DNA of 64,000 nucleotides. Source: Zerene cesonia (Eukaryota; Arthropoda; Insecta; Lepidoptera; Pieridae). Location of the stretch: contig NC_052116.1 in NCBI RefSeq assembly GCF_012273895.1, forward strand, positions 4,402,001 to 4,466,000, read 5' to 3'. Below the pieces are notes generated by a model. The model was not told the origin of the DNA and did not search any database. It worked only from the letters and a program-made list of their open reading frames with translations. Position 1 is the first letter of the stretch; each line of letters starts with the position of its first letter. Positions 1 through 12,823 of the stretch are shown piece by piece. Made by a program: the position numbers and the translations under genes.

Positions 1-3000
1 AACGAAACAGAGCAGCAGTTTCAGGCCTGTTCACATACCGCTCTTAACCAAAAACCGTAAAGGGAAGTGTAACAGGTGGTACATATTTGATGATTTTAGC
101 TAAGCCTTCGTTACTTTGTCCGCCTCTGTGAAAGATATGAGCTGTCACTACAGAAGAGGAGGTACTCGCTCGCCCGCCTTACGACGTGGAATTTGTAGAC
201 TGCCAAGTATTGTCCGGTAAATTACAACTTTGTACAATTTTATCTGTTTCGATAAAAAATCGGTCTACACAATCGTAGAGGTAAGAATTTGTTAGTAATT
301 AGATTTAGAGAAGGAATTTTTTTGAAATTTGTATATTGATATTGTAAGTGTAGTTTGGTAATTGCAAACATAAAAATACCATAATAATGGTTGAAGATAA
401 AAACAACTGGCAAGTATCGAATTCATACAGGTATTTCACAAGAATTCCTTAAGTGAAATTTGTTACTTGGAATGTATTTGTTAACGATTTTTCAAAATAA
501 ACTTACTGATAATAATTATTTTTAACTTAGTATTGCAATATATGGGTAGATAGATACATTGGAAACAATCAATGTCGTTTGCTTGTAGCAATGGGTAGAG
601 TACGCAGGCGTAATTTCAGTGATCCTCACATCCTAGTAGTCTTTTGAAAAACTCATTTTGAACATCTAGGTATATCTCGTGATTATAAAGATTTTAATAT
701 TATAGTTAACAAAGATTTTATTTAAAAACCTTTTGATCCTTTTTTATATTATTTGTGGTTTTAATATTAGATAGATAATGGAATAGGATCAATAAGATAC
801 TTTCAAATTTAAATAAATCAGGTACTCTTACCAAGCTAAGTTAAAACATGGGAATTGGGAAGATGTTTATATTGTGGCATACCTAATAATTTTATTACAT
901 TAATTATTATTAATTATCAATTATAAATTATTTATTATATTTAGTCGACGTAAACGAAACGTTCTGTACAGTTTATATATTAATGTAGTTGTAACAACTG
1001 TTTCGTTCCTGAATTGTCTAATATAAATTATCTAATACCGATAATTCCTACAATCTATCTATCTGCAGCTTGCAAATTTATTTTCAAAATCCCAGAAGAA
1101 TGGGATATCGTGACGACCGCGGCGACGCGTCGACTAGAGATAAGCCAAGACAGTCGTTTATCAACATTTACATAATGGCAACTACCTATAGTGTGATTGT
1201 AGAACAAGTCGTTATTGTTTCCGAAGAAATAAGAACAAAACGTGCGATAAAATCCGCGTCATTATGATGAATGAGGGGAGCGAGTTCGCGAAGCAACAAT
1301 AGTTGTCACGCGTTTGTGACCTCATAACCATTCTCCTCAATTTATGACGTGTACTTACTTTCAAGAGGTAACTTTTTATATATATGAGTGATATATCTAG
1401 ATTTTCAGATGTTGCTAATTTGCCTAAAATGTGAAATTCGGTTTTTATGAAGAGGTAGCTTTGGCAAGTTCCCAAGTTAGAGAGTCGAGGCTAATTATCG
1501 ATGGAATATAATGTATTGCACTCTGTCAAGTCATACCCACTATATTTATAGTTCTTTGTGCCCGCGAGTAAGTTTATGAGGAAAAATTTCATCGTATAAC
1601 TTATCGATAAAACGAATACGATTTACTAAAAGCGCTGTGATATTGATAGAAAAATCACATTAAATATCGACGCTTTTAAAATACCATTATTAGATAAGAA
1701 GACATAGGTATAGAATTTATGGGTAGATCGCAATACTTGTTTACTTATAGATTAATGTAATGTGTACCTAAAATGGGTTTCCTTAAATCTCACATTTAAC
1801 GTGTACATATAACCATTACACATATAAACATAACCATTACCATTACAGAAGGATATGGCAGGAAGCCATAAATTATTAGGAATGAAATATAGCATTGTCT
1901 AACCCATAATATCTTACTATTCACCGCTTCTTTGGTCTAATAACTGGTCTAGTAGTAGACCAATATATTCACTGCTTTAATTATGCTACTTATAAGTAGG
2001 TAAATTCTTTTCCTGGTTAAAATCTTATTGAAAAGTTCATACATTAATATATGTTTCAAGAGGACCGCTGAACGGATTTTGTAACTTGTTAATGATGCTA
2101 ATAATATAATCTTATGTTACCAGATAACCTTATCATATAGAAGAAATAGTTGCTTTTGCCTGCAGGTTCAGCCGCTATAGTAGTACAATAACATGACCTC
2201 TACACCTATACCCAGTTTATCTCTCCGCAACGAAAACTTATATACTAAAGCAAACAGAAAACATTTCTGCCTATACTTCACTCGACTTTAGAGACAGGAT
2301 TCCATTAGTCAGAGTTCCGACTGTGGTACAGTCTAATATTTGAATTGCGCATTTCCAACAAAATTCGATCGATATCTGTTTTTAGAGCCTGGACCGGTTC
2401 CCACGCGGTACAAAATACAAGGCGTAATAAAATTGTAGTATAATTTATAGCGTTTTCTAAAGTAGGTATAGTTGAAAAGTTCTGCGTAATTTCAATTTAT
2501 TGTGAACATTCACTATGTTTTGTCTTTTTATTTTATAAATTATTGATGTATAAGGTGTCAACTTATACCTCAAATATGAATATATGCATATCATTGGTAC
2601 TTAAACATATTTATTGGGAATGGAAAATAAAAAATACAATAGACAGTTAAATTTTTTTCCGTCGGTTTTTATAATGAAGTCTGGCACGTTGCCATAGCGC
2701 TTGACTGAACTTTGCTCATTCTTACGCCAAAGGAATTCCTTTCGAAATTCTATACACAAAACAAGCCTGAAACCGTTAATAAAATTGTTGTCGTGAAATG
2801 TATGTAATATTTATATGATGCAAAAAAACTGAGTTAGAGATAGAGGGTCTATTAATTTTATTAAAAAAACCTGTAATAATATTATTTTCATTAATCATAT
2901 ACTGATAAACTCATAACCTATATGTAAACTTGAAATTTAATTCCTTCCACGATTTCCTAAAAATAAATCATAAGATTTCTTCGAATTGCCATATCCAATT

Positions 3001-4408
3001 CAGCTATTTTAAGCACTCCGACAACTGAAGGTATTTGCGGAGCGGAAATAAATGACGTTATTCAATTATTCTCCCCATATTTACGTGACAATTAATTTAT
3101 ATTATTAACTGCGAGGCAAGCACGCTTGATAAGCCGTATTTATTTCACGTTTTTGAATTTATTGTATAAAAACTTTTACACGATTTACTGATTTACATAA
3201 CAATTGTGTATAGGACTATGAGGAGGTTATTAATAGCGATGAAAATTATTAAGTAAATGTTTTAATAAACTTATGAATAATGCGTGTTCGTTATTGTCAG
3301 AAGAAAGCTAAATAATAAAATGTAACAAAAAATTTCAATTCAGGCAAAGCCGAGCTACTGGGTAGTTCAAAAGTTTCCTAAAATAAAAGAATAAACAGTA
3401 TGCTAATAGTGTCTATTTTTACTTAATGAGTAACTAACCATTACCATCATTTATTGTTGTTTAAACCTAGATCTTTACGAATAATATATAGACGAAAAGT
3501 TTGTTTGTTTAAATGCTAATCTCAGGAACTAGTGGACCGATTTCAAATTTTTTTTTCAGATTTGGATATATATGTAGGTACACGAGGCCGGGGCTGATCG
3601 CCAGTATAAAATATCATGTAGATATGTAATTTTTGAAACATTTACCATAGAAAAATTCATCGAGCTTTCTGTTCTTCAATTAATTGTTTGCTCAATTTTC
3701 AGAAAGAAAAAATAAATAACGTTATAGAATGTGAATGTAACAAAAAAGATAAACTGAAGATCCCGGATAAGAACTATACCTAAATTGTATTTAGTGATGT
3801 AGTTTAAAATGTCAGTAATTTAAAATGTCACTTCTTATCCACCTAACTCCATCAACTGCCCTCCTCTTAAAATATAGCTATATAAGACGTGTCAAAAATT
3901 TGCACGAGTATCGAGTCTTTATATAATCGCATTCATAATATGTGACACTCAACAAGGCACTCAATTTTTGTTTTAAATATAAAAAAAGTAGATTCGTAGA
4001 AAATGAAAATTATAATCCCTAAAGTTTTGTTTGAGTTTTAATAAATTATGTTTCTATGTCAAAGAAGAAAGAAAGGTTTGAGAAGAGACCGCAGACGTTA
4101 GATAACTTTCATACGATATTCCAACATTGTGTTAAACCTTTTTATATTAAAAAAGTTTGATGTGCATTTTTATAGAACTGTCACGTTAAGCGGCACGCTT
4201 AGTTAGTAGGTTAGATATATAAGATTCATTAAAGAATTAACTAGTAAATACTATGTCAAGATCGTTAATAAAATAGATAATAGAACTAAAACAATACATT
4301 AAATAAATATACTTGTTACTATAACATGCTTATTACTCTGGTGTTAATCTATAAATTTGAAATTTGTCGCGCAGAGATATCATAATATTACCGTGCGTAG
4401 AGATATAT
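1..4408. other. AT-rich stretch, no gene seen
   Basis: I see no supportable exon here. Reading frames are short and AT-driven. A slightly GC-richer patch at 1105-1300 has an ATG frame of 30 codons (about 1175-1267), but it has no family resemblance and no convincing splice sites. A retroelement tail lies at 3483-3605 and is listed separately. The stretch ends at the first N run. Confidence 0.6.
3483..3605 (+). repeat. Retroelement 3' tail fragment
   Basis: The fragment begins with a GTTTGTTTGTTT-type run and a phrase meaning 'aat ctc agg aac tag tgg accg', and ends in GAGGCCGGGGCTGATCGCCA. Both pieces recur in the window (48700-48930, 49425-49500, 27960-28005). This is the usual look of non-LTR (RTE-like) retroelement ends in Lepidoptera. 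The family assignment comes from memory of such tails, not from a search. Confidence 0.5.
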
Positions 4409-5408
4409 NNNNNNNNNNNNNNNNNNNNNNNNNNNNNNNNNNNNNNNNNNNNNNNNNNNNNNNNNNNNNNNNNNNNNNNNNNNNNNNNNNNNNNNNNNNN
4501 NNNNNNNNNNNNNNNNNNNNNNNNNNNNNNNNNNNNNNNNNNNNNNNNNNNNNNNNNNNNNNNNNNNNNNNNNNNNNNNNNNNNNNNNNNNNNNNNNNNN
4601 NNNNNNNNNNNNNNNNNNNNNNNNNNNNNNNNNNNNNNNNNNNNNNNNNNNNNNNNNNNNNNNNNNNNNNNNNNNNNNNNNNNNNNNNNNNNNNNNNNNN
4701 NNNNNNNNNNNNNNNNNNNNNNNNNNNNNNNNNNNNNNNNNNNNNNNNNNNNNNNNNNNNNNNNNNNNNNNNNNNNNNNNNNNNNNNNNNNNNNNNNNNN
4801 NNNNNNNNNNNNNNNNNNNNNNNNNNNNNNNNNNNNNNNNNNNNNNNNNNNNNNNNNNNNNNNNNNNNNNNNNNNNNNNNNNNNNNNNNNNNNNNNNNNN
4901 NNNNNNNNNNNNNNNNNNNNNNNNNNNNNNNNNNNNNNNNNNNNNNNNNNNNNNNNNNNNNNNNNNNNNNNNNNNNNNNNNNNNNNNNNNNNNNNNNNNN
5001 NNNNNNNNNNNNNNNNNNNNNNNNNNNNNNNNNNNNNNNNNNNNNNNNNNNNNNNNNNNNNNNNNNNNNNNNNNNNNNNNNNNNNNNNNNNNNNNNNNNN
5101 NNNNNNNNNNNNNNNNNNNNNNNNNNNNNNNNNNNNNNNNNNNNNNNNNNNNNNNNNNNNNNNNNNNNNNNNNNNNNNNNNNNNNNNNNNNNNNNNNNNN
5201 NNNNNNNNNNNNNNNNNNNNNNNNNNNNNNNNNNNNNNNNNNNNNNNNNNNNNNNNNNNNNNNNNNNNNNNNNNNNNNNNNNNNNNNNNNNNNNNNNNNN
5301 NNNNNNNNNNNNNNNNNNNNNNNNNNNNNNNNNNNNNNNNNNNNNNNNNNNNNNNNNNNNNNNNNNNNNNNNNNNNNNNNNNNNNNNNNNNNNNNNNNNN
5401 NNNNNNNN
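4409..5408. other. Assembly gap, 1000 N
   Basis: Exactly 1000 unresolved bases, the same length as the other three N runs, so the true gap size is unknown. Confidence 0.99.
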
Positions 5409-6602
5409 ATTACCTTACTTACCTTATCTGCCCATAGCACACAAATATTTTATTTGTCAAGTTGTTTGATATCAAATATGTATTGTAATGTTTATTCCTC
5501 GCGGTATAATTATTTTAGTAGAACTTCGACAAATTTATTGTCCCGCGATTGATAAGTACACACTTGACCGACTTTTAATTATTTATATAAGGGAGTTAAA
5601 TTTTCATCACAATATATTTTTTATGAAAATGGACACTTATAGACTTTTAAAGCTGAAATGTTAAAGTGAAATGAAAATGTTCACAAATTGTACCTACAAA
5701 AAAAAGTTCTTTAAGGTACGAACCAAATGAATTTTCTGAGACATATGTGATGAATGAAATAGTGAAATACTCAGCAGTACAGTGCCTGTCTCGGTCTAGA
5801 AATATGCTTTTCTGTTATAACGCTTGTGACCCGGCAAGTGTTCCCTTTTCAGTACTGAATATACATGGTTTTATTACAAACTACGGCGCATTTATATCGT
5901 AACAAGAAAATCTATTTATTATTTACTTCCCGCCCTGCGGCTTTGATCCTGGATTACCTTGGTTTCTCGGGGGAATATAAAAAAGATTTTCTAAGTAAAT
6001 GTTTATGATGTGAAGAGAATTTAATTACAAATTTCGATCTGCCTTACTTATTAATTATTATCTTTTTATATAACTTATTATTAAGTATACAAAATTATAA
6101 TTATGGCATAAATATATGATTTACGTGAATGTCATCTATTCACACCCTTGTGTTGTTTATTCGAAGTTAATAAGAATATATTACCTAAATTTGATTTGGT
6201 TTCGTTAGATTAATCTGGAAATACCTATAAATAATTAGGCTTATGTTGTGTATATTCAGGCACATTACAGAAACTGAGCGTGCCAAATTTGTACATCATG
6301 GTGGTAACTTAAAAATACAAATTTACTACTATGCTAAAAATCCGTGATGGGCAAATTGCCAGTATAAGTAAATAATTTTTTATTTCACAAAGTCTTTCCG
6401 TGGTCAAGTAACTTTACCTACAACATATAAAAGTAATCAAGAATGCAACGGCAGAGTTGCAGGCTTTTCTAATAGCTACATTTCTAGTTAAATATTTAAA
6501 TTTTTAGAATTGATAGAATCTTTATAAAAGTAACGAAATATTTTCATGTAAATCGCCTTATTAAATATCGCCTTATAAACCCTTTTTACAGTCATAATAT
6601 TA
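5409..6602. other. AT-rich stretch, no gene seen
   Basis: No coding pattern, splice-site pair or RNA gene is visible. A slightly GC-richer patch near 5930-5980 looks like degraded repeat. Confidence 0.55.
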
Positions 6603-6985
6603 ACTAGCTGTGACCCCCGGTTGAAACCGCGTAAGCGTGCTGCGTAACCGTATCCCGTAGGAATATCGGTATAAAAAGTGCCTATGTGTTATTTCAGTTC
6701 TCCAGCTATCTACGAAGCAAAATAGTATTATTATTCACCAATAGATGTCAGAAAAAAAAAACACGAATAAAACACGAATATGACATTATTTCAGTTGTCC
6801 AGCTATCTACGAAGCAAAATAGTATTATTATTCACCAATAGATGTCAGGAAAAAAAAACACGAATAAAATACGAATATGACATTTTCTAAAAAAAATTTC
6901 TAGCTAGATCGATTTATCGCCCCCGAAACCCCCTGTATACTAAATTTCATGAAAATCTTTGGAGCCGATTCCGAGATTCCAATTA

Positions 6986-7017
<32 letters not shown>

Positions 7018-7018
7018 C
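6603..7018 (+). repeat. Retroelement tail with internal 97-bp tandem duplication and TA microsatellite
   Basis: It starts with CTAGCTGTGACCCCCGG and runs through TATCCCGTAGGAATATCGG, words shared with the copy at 43111-43301. A 97-base unit beginning TTATTTCAGTT is present twice in a row (6689-6785 and 6786-about 6882), differing at only a few bases. It ends with a phrase like AAATTTCATGAAAATC and then a (TA)n run at about 6985-7018. This is typical of the 3' end of a non-LTR element. Confidence 0.65.
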
Positions 7019-10000
7019 AAGAATTGCTCGTTTAAAGGTATAAGATAAAGATAGGAAAAGCTTTATAGGGCCCTTACATAGCTTTTCTATGAAGGGGCTT
7101 ATTTACTTAGTATATAGAAAGCTTTATTGTACTAATATGAATGTCAATGAAAATGATATATTAGAAACATTTGTTATTGTACATACATCATATAAGTGTA
7201 GTTCCATATTTCCGCGGATGCATTTTAGATGAGTATAATTGATCCGTTTTTTCTACAGGTAATTAGATATTTTATGTGCTCTATGGCAATAGAAGGTCGT
7301 TCTTCAGTTATGTAACATGTATATAGTTTAAGAAATTACTTCTAAATATTACTACTTTAAAAATAATCGTTTCCAATAGAATAAGAAGTCGTCGCCTTAG
7401 AAACAGTCGGCTGAAGATGGAATGAATAATTAATTTGGCGTAACATTTTATGCTAGTTTCTGATGACTTCAACTCATTTTGCCACTCTAACAAATTGTCA
7501 GATTATTGAGTGAGCATTTTGTTTGTATTCGTTTTTCCTCAACAAAATCGATATTCATTCAGCAATTTTCTGATCGTTTCTCAGGAATGAAAAACAAAAA
7601 ATTAATAAACATTCCTCGATAAATACTATTCAATAACTACCGCGCTGAATAAAAATATTCCGATTTTTGTACATTGCTTATTATTATTATTTTTAGCTTC
7701 TTAATAACAGAAGCTTTATTTGTCTAATTAAAAAGTGGTCACATAAATGCTTAATCTACTCATACCTTCTACTTTTAAATATCTTCTATAATATACATTC
7801 TTATTATAAATTATTGGGATAACATACTTTATGTAACTCCACTTTAACTCTATCCACCCCATACAGACTTTACTGCTGCCGCTCGCATTTGACTTTTTTC
7901 ACTTTATTGTTACAAGCGACGCTCAGACACAGAAAACACATTCAGTATACGAACACACAATAGACATTATAGGGTGCTAACATAACCTCAACGTTTTGGT
8001 TTTATTCAATTAATGTGCATAAAATAAACTCTTAAGTTATAATTACCTATTGTACATTATATGATTCAGCAGTATACAAATTAAGTATATTTATTACATT
8101 TGCGCCGTACTGTTAAATTTACGAGTATGTTAATAACAACTTAATATTTTTTGAAATGAATAATGTAAAGAGAAGTCTAATTAGACGTTAAATCCTCATT
8201 AAACTTAAAAATTCTATCCCGTTTTCAATAGATCTTGAGAACCCGCCATAAAAGTCGAAGCAAGCACTAAATGTAAAAGTTTAAAGGAATTTTATTTAAA
8301 AATGCTTTGAAGTCGACGCTGATTTTCAGCAGCTTTTCAAAATGGTTATGTATAGGTATATTTTTAAAAGTGAATTAAATATAGGGGCCTTTCGAGATCG
8401 TCTAAATATTAGAACATTCGGTTGACTGTTGAGAAACAGTCTGTACATGTTATCTAAGTACCCCGTGCTGAATATACAGCATATATTGCCAAATACATTT
8501 TCGAATTCAGGCAATGTAAATAATAACTGCCTGGACAAGGAATAGTATTTGGTGCTTTCTCGGACTTAGCAAAAGCAGTGCAAACTGAAATCTAGGTAAA
8601 GTCAAAATGGTAAAAAAATGTATAATGTCAACAAAATATAATGTCACAACTAATAAGACCAGACTTTTACTTTATATATTCAGATGCATGACGATAAATT
8701 TCTTTTTTTTTATATGTTATATGTATTTTAAAAATATGTTTTAGATAGTAAAGTATCCGTATGGAAACTCGAGTAATTGCAAGCATTACATAAAAGACTC
8801 AAGCGTAATCAGTAAGCGGAAATTAAATTTAAATAAACAGCGTAGCGGCGAGAGCTTGCTAACGAGCTCCTAATCATAAATTAAGACTTCATGTCTCTGA
8901 GTAACTAATGACGATGACAACAAGCTACAGCTCATTCTCTCAGTGTTGTCAAATACAAAAAGTATGTACAAGATTTATTTCAATTATATGGCCATAATAT
9001 ATCATCGCCTACAACTGCACTTATATCTTTAAATGCTGACTTAAGCTCCAACCCAGCTATTGCCTACACGTCTTAAGTACGACAATTGTAATTAAGTATA
9101 TTTTTTATATAATTAAATAAGCGTTTGCAGTCTTGTTGATTAATGTGGCAGATAATTTTAATAACTGATCAATTATTATTATTATTTAAGTGGGTCAAAC
9201 CCACTGGTTTATTGGCAAATCCTAAATACCCATATTATATTCTTAATATCACGGTTTTTACGTTGTTCTGAGTTAACGATATGTAGATAATTATTTCATA
9301 TTTATCATCACTTGTCACCACCACATCCTGCCGTAATTTTATGGCAACTCATTTTAGTACTAAATTGGTTTTGAATTTATAATAAAGAAAACCAATATTA
9401 TATATAAACATTACATGAACGACAAATATCCGGAAAAAGAAGAAGAGAAATATAAGAAATATAAGAAGAGAATAATATGAGTTAATAATATTAACGTGGT
9501 AATCCGCTAGATTAATCCTAAAATACTGCTACTAACGTAAGTTGAAGAGCTTATAATCAAGTTACTAAAATTATAAATAATATTTCTAAATCTAACAACA
9601 CAATGTCTAATCAATTAAGTTGGGATTAGACTTACGTATATTTCTATAATAATTCATAATTAAATTTAGAAAGTTTTTTACTGGACACAATATTTGCGGA
9701 TTTATTCGCTAATCATGCTCTGTTGATCTTTGAAGGAGGGTAACATAAAACAAATACTTAATTAAGAGGTACTCAGACCCGCTCATGTTATAGGTAATAA
9801 TTAGAAAAATAATAATGAACTCATTTTTTGACAAATTATACCACAAAGTACTAAAGTACAATACAATACAATTTATCATAAAAATTATAAATTAAAATAA
9901 CACAATTTGCTCTCCTAGAATAGAACCTCATAATATAATATAATAAAAGTAACTAACATGGTTTTACTTACCGGTTTATCTTGTATATTGTCAGTCAATC

Positions 10001-10944
10001 GCTCACGTGGTAATGGTACATACTATTTAATAGGTATTGATTAATTACCCAATTTAACGTGTAGAAACAGCGAGCAAACAGTCGTCTCAATTCATTTCTC
10101 ATTACTCCCTTGGAAGGCATTGGCGTCATGAATAAGTTATTAATAGCATATATTTCCTGACTTATGATATTTGAGTATGTGAATGTTATTCTTCGTAGCT
10201 ATAGGAATGTTAAGTGTACTATCAAATAAAAAACTATGTATGGCTGGTATGTTACTTGTTTATTGTTATGTAGAAATTGTGAATCAGAATTTCTCAGTTA
10301 AAATGGAATGATGTTTGGATAAATGTAATTTGTTAGAAGAAAGCATATAATATTCATATGTACTATTAAATAAAAATCTAGGTTTTCCTAGGCTTCATAT
10401 TTTATATGATCAATTATTGTATTCTGTTGTGTAGAATATCATTTATATAATATGGGTCAATTTTCAAGGAATTCAATTAGCAAGTAAAATAGGTAACCAT
10501 TGTGTTATATTTTACAAAGTAGCTAATTTATGCACAAACAGTTGATACAAAGAACGCTACGAGAAAGTTTGCATAGCAGGAATGCGTTTGAAAAGATGCA
10601 CGCCTTTATTCTGTTTCTATCTATTCATAACCAGACAGTTTCTCATTCCTCTTTTATAGCTCGTTAATAGCTTCTTTTATAAAGATTCACGCAGCTGTTA
10701 CGTTGTAGTAATTTCTCATTTTAAACATAATCTATTCCTATTAGAGCGGACATGTTAACTATGTTACTTACAATTTCAAACAAATAGGGTCTCAATCCTC
10801 AATTTGTCGGACGAACATAAAATTGTGTAGCGTTAACCACATTTCATCAACTTTTAATTTACACTTCTCTCAAGGAAATCAAGTTAGCACTGCAGAACGA
10901 TGTGTTAAACAAACCCGATATTAAAGTTTCATGCTAGAACCGGG
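7019..10944. other. AT-rich intergenic DNA, no gene seen
   Basis: I read both strands without finding an exon I can defend. The stretch contains a perfect short hairpin around 9188-9207 (AGTGGGT / ACCCACT) and a purine-rich GAA-type patch at 9425-9475. A GTAAGT-like donor on the minus strand near 9970 has no reading frame attached. Confidence 0.55.
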
Positions 10945-11262
10945 TGGATAAATTTTGTCGGGCGAGACGAGCGGAGAGCGCAGGCGACGGGCGTCGGCGC
11001 CGGGCGCCACCTGTCGCTGGCGACGTGGGGCGGGCGGGCTAAAGGGGTTGCTTCGTCGGCAAAGGCTCGCGAGCAACTGAGGCCGGCCCGGGCACGTGGG
11101 CCGCTGGGCGCCGCGCCGACCGCCGCCCAGGTGCACCTGCACCCTCGCGCACCCCTCGTCCTGCGCCGATCCGGCAGGCCCACGCTCTAGGAACACTCTC
11201 CCGGCACGGCTGCCAACGCACTGACTCCGCTCGTCCTGCCTCGCTGCCTGCATCCTCTTGCA
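10945..11262. promoter_or_regulatory. Isolated GC/CpG-rich island with a CTCF-like motif
   Basis: About 300 bases that are dominated by G and C, with very many CpG dinucleotides, inside DNA that is otherwise strongly AT-rich. Reading frames are open on the minus strand, but their composition (Arg, Ala, Gly, Pro runs) is what GC-rich non-coding DNA gives, and no domain is recognisable. At 11002-11036 it carries GGGCGCCACCTGTCGC. The reverse complement contains AGGTGGCGC, which matches the core of the Drosophila CTCF site. A close relative of this block lies at 54093-54130. It could be a promoter or first exon of an unseen gene, an insulator-like element or a GC-rich repeat. Confidence 0.45.
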
Positions 11263-12766
11263 TTGTGCTCGTTGAGTACACCTACCATTCTATTTTTTTA
11301 ACGAACTTCTGATTACAGCTCTGGTAATGGATCTTTAGTGAAAAAAGTTGAACGCATATATACCGGTATTAACGTGAAACTACAAATGGAGCAAATATAT
11401 GTATATGCATTTTTGTATAATTATATCGTTTATAAAGGGTGTTCATAACTTTCAATAATACGTGATGACAATTCTTGTTTTATAACGTTGCTCCCTCCAG
11501 TGCAAAGTATCTTATTTTTCTTTTATGAAATGTTGAATATATTGAAATGTAATGTTTTTGATACATCGATTTTATAATAAATTATAATCCTCTACTATAC
11601 TATACTATAGTAAACTGTAATTAAAACTAAATAATACAAAGCTTACTATCGTAGCAGTACCGCTTGTAGAGTCGTAGGATCGTAGCACCGTAGCCTGTAG
11701 CGTTTTGCACGTCAGTGGCCAAGAACAAAAGTGGAGCAAAATTGTGATAATTAAAAGTTAAATACGAAAAAGTAATAATAATAACACTTTGTTTGCCCAA
11801 ACATAAGTTTTTAAAGGCTGAAATTGAAACTTAATATATTAAAAAAGTTATAATTACAATATCAATTATATAAAACCAGCATAATGATTTAATTAAATTT
11901 AATCTTCAATGATTTCATAAAGGATGAATGACTATTACTGTAAATAACAAGTCTTTTGTTGTTTACAGTAATAGAGCTGCCATAATCGTTATTAAGTATA
12001 CATTCGGCATAAGTATTAGTAATAAGTAGATTTCCTTCTCAAATTAAACCCATAAAATAAAGGCTAACCTCGGGCAATGTATTAATTTTGTAATATGAAA
12101 ATCCTTTATGTTATGATAGGTACTTTGTGAAGACGGATATGATTATATAATTCTATATATTATTATTATAGTTAAGTTATGATTAACATTTAGCATAATA
12201 TATGATATGATATTTATTATTGTATATAATATAGTGAGACACATGAATGACGTCTATTTTCTTTTAGAATTTTAAAAACTAAAAGTACATTTTTTTAATA
12301 GCACGTACGTAAGAAGTAGACAATTTATAGTATTTGTACTATAACTTATTTATCCTTTGCCTGAGGTGACCTGGAAAAGATGGCTGGCAAGCGATAAAGC
12401 CGCCTTTTGTACTTTTGTTTATTTTTCAAGTTTTTCCTTTATTTTCATTGTAAAGTGTACTGCAATGAAAAAAAAAATGGTATGAACAGTAGGTAAATTA
12501 CCATGCATGACAAAAATATGTCAGACTGAATTACTTTACCTAAAAATCAAGGCAGTATTTGTCATGATGTGATATGATATAAAAAATATTCAAGAAGACA
12601 TCTAAAATATCGCATTGAATATTTGTTTGCAAGCTTTAACTTTGTAGTTTGTTTTCAATTGAATAAGCTTAAGAACAGCCCGGGGCCTATAGTCAATTCA
12701 CAGGCTCCCGTCAACCAAGTTACACTCTAGTTTTGGAAGCTTGCCAAATCTTTTAGCCATTTTCAA
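11263..12766. other. AT-rich stretch, no gene seen
   Basis: No coding signal. A short patch at 11650-11706 repeats GTAG about seven times at irregular spacing. Otherwise it is AT-rich, low-complexity DNA. Confidence 0.5.
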
Positions 12767-12823
12767 TATAAATAGTAGCAGCGATCAGACGGTTCAATCA
12801 CTTTTGAGTGTATTAAGCAAGAG
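12767..12823 (+). promoter_or_regulatory. Possible orphan TATA promoter with short leader exon
   Basis: TATAAATAG at 12767-12775 is followed about 28 bases later by TTCAATCAC, and then by AAGCAAGAG before GTAAAAA, which could be a splice donor at 12824. The spacing is that of an insect TATA promoter with a short 5' leader. No matching coding exon was found downstream, so this may be chance or the remains of a lost gene. Confidence 0.2.

Noticed and set aside
4357..5469. Long open frames spanning the N runs (also at 17 kb, 37.8 kb and 58.3 kb)
   Set aside because: They are open only because N codons contain no stops; the real codons on either side are few and not protein-like.
10921..11281. 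Overlapping Arg/Ala/Pro-rich frames on the minus strand of the GC island
   Set aside because: Three frames are open at once, as expected from GC-rich DNA; no domain, no splice sites that join to anything.
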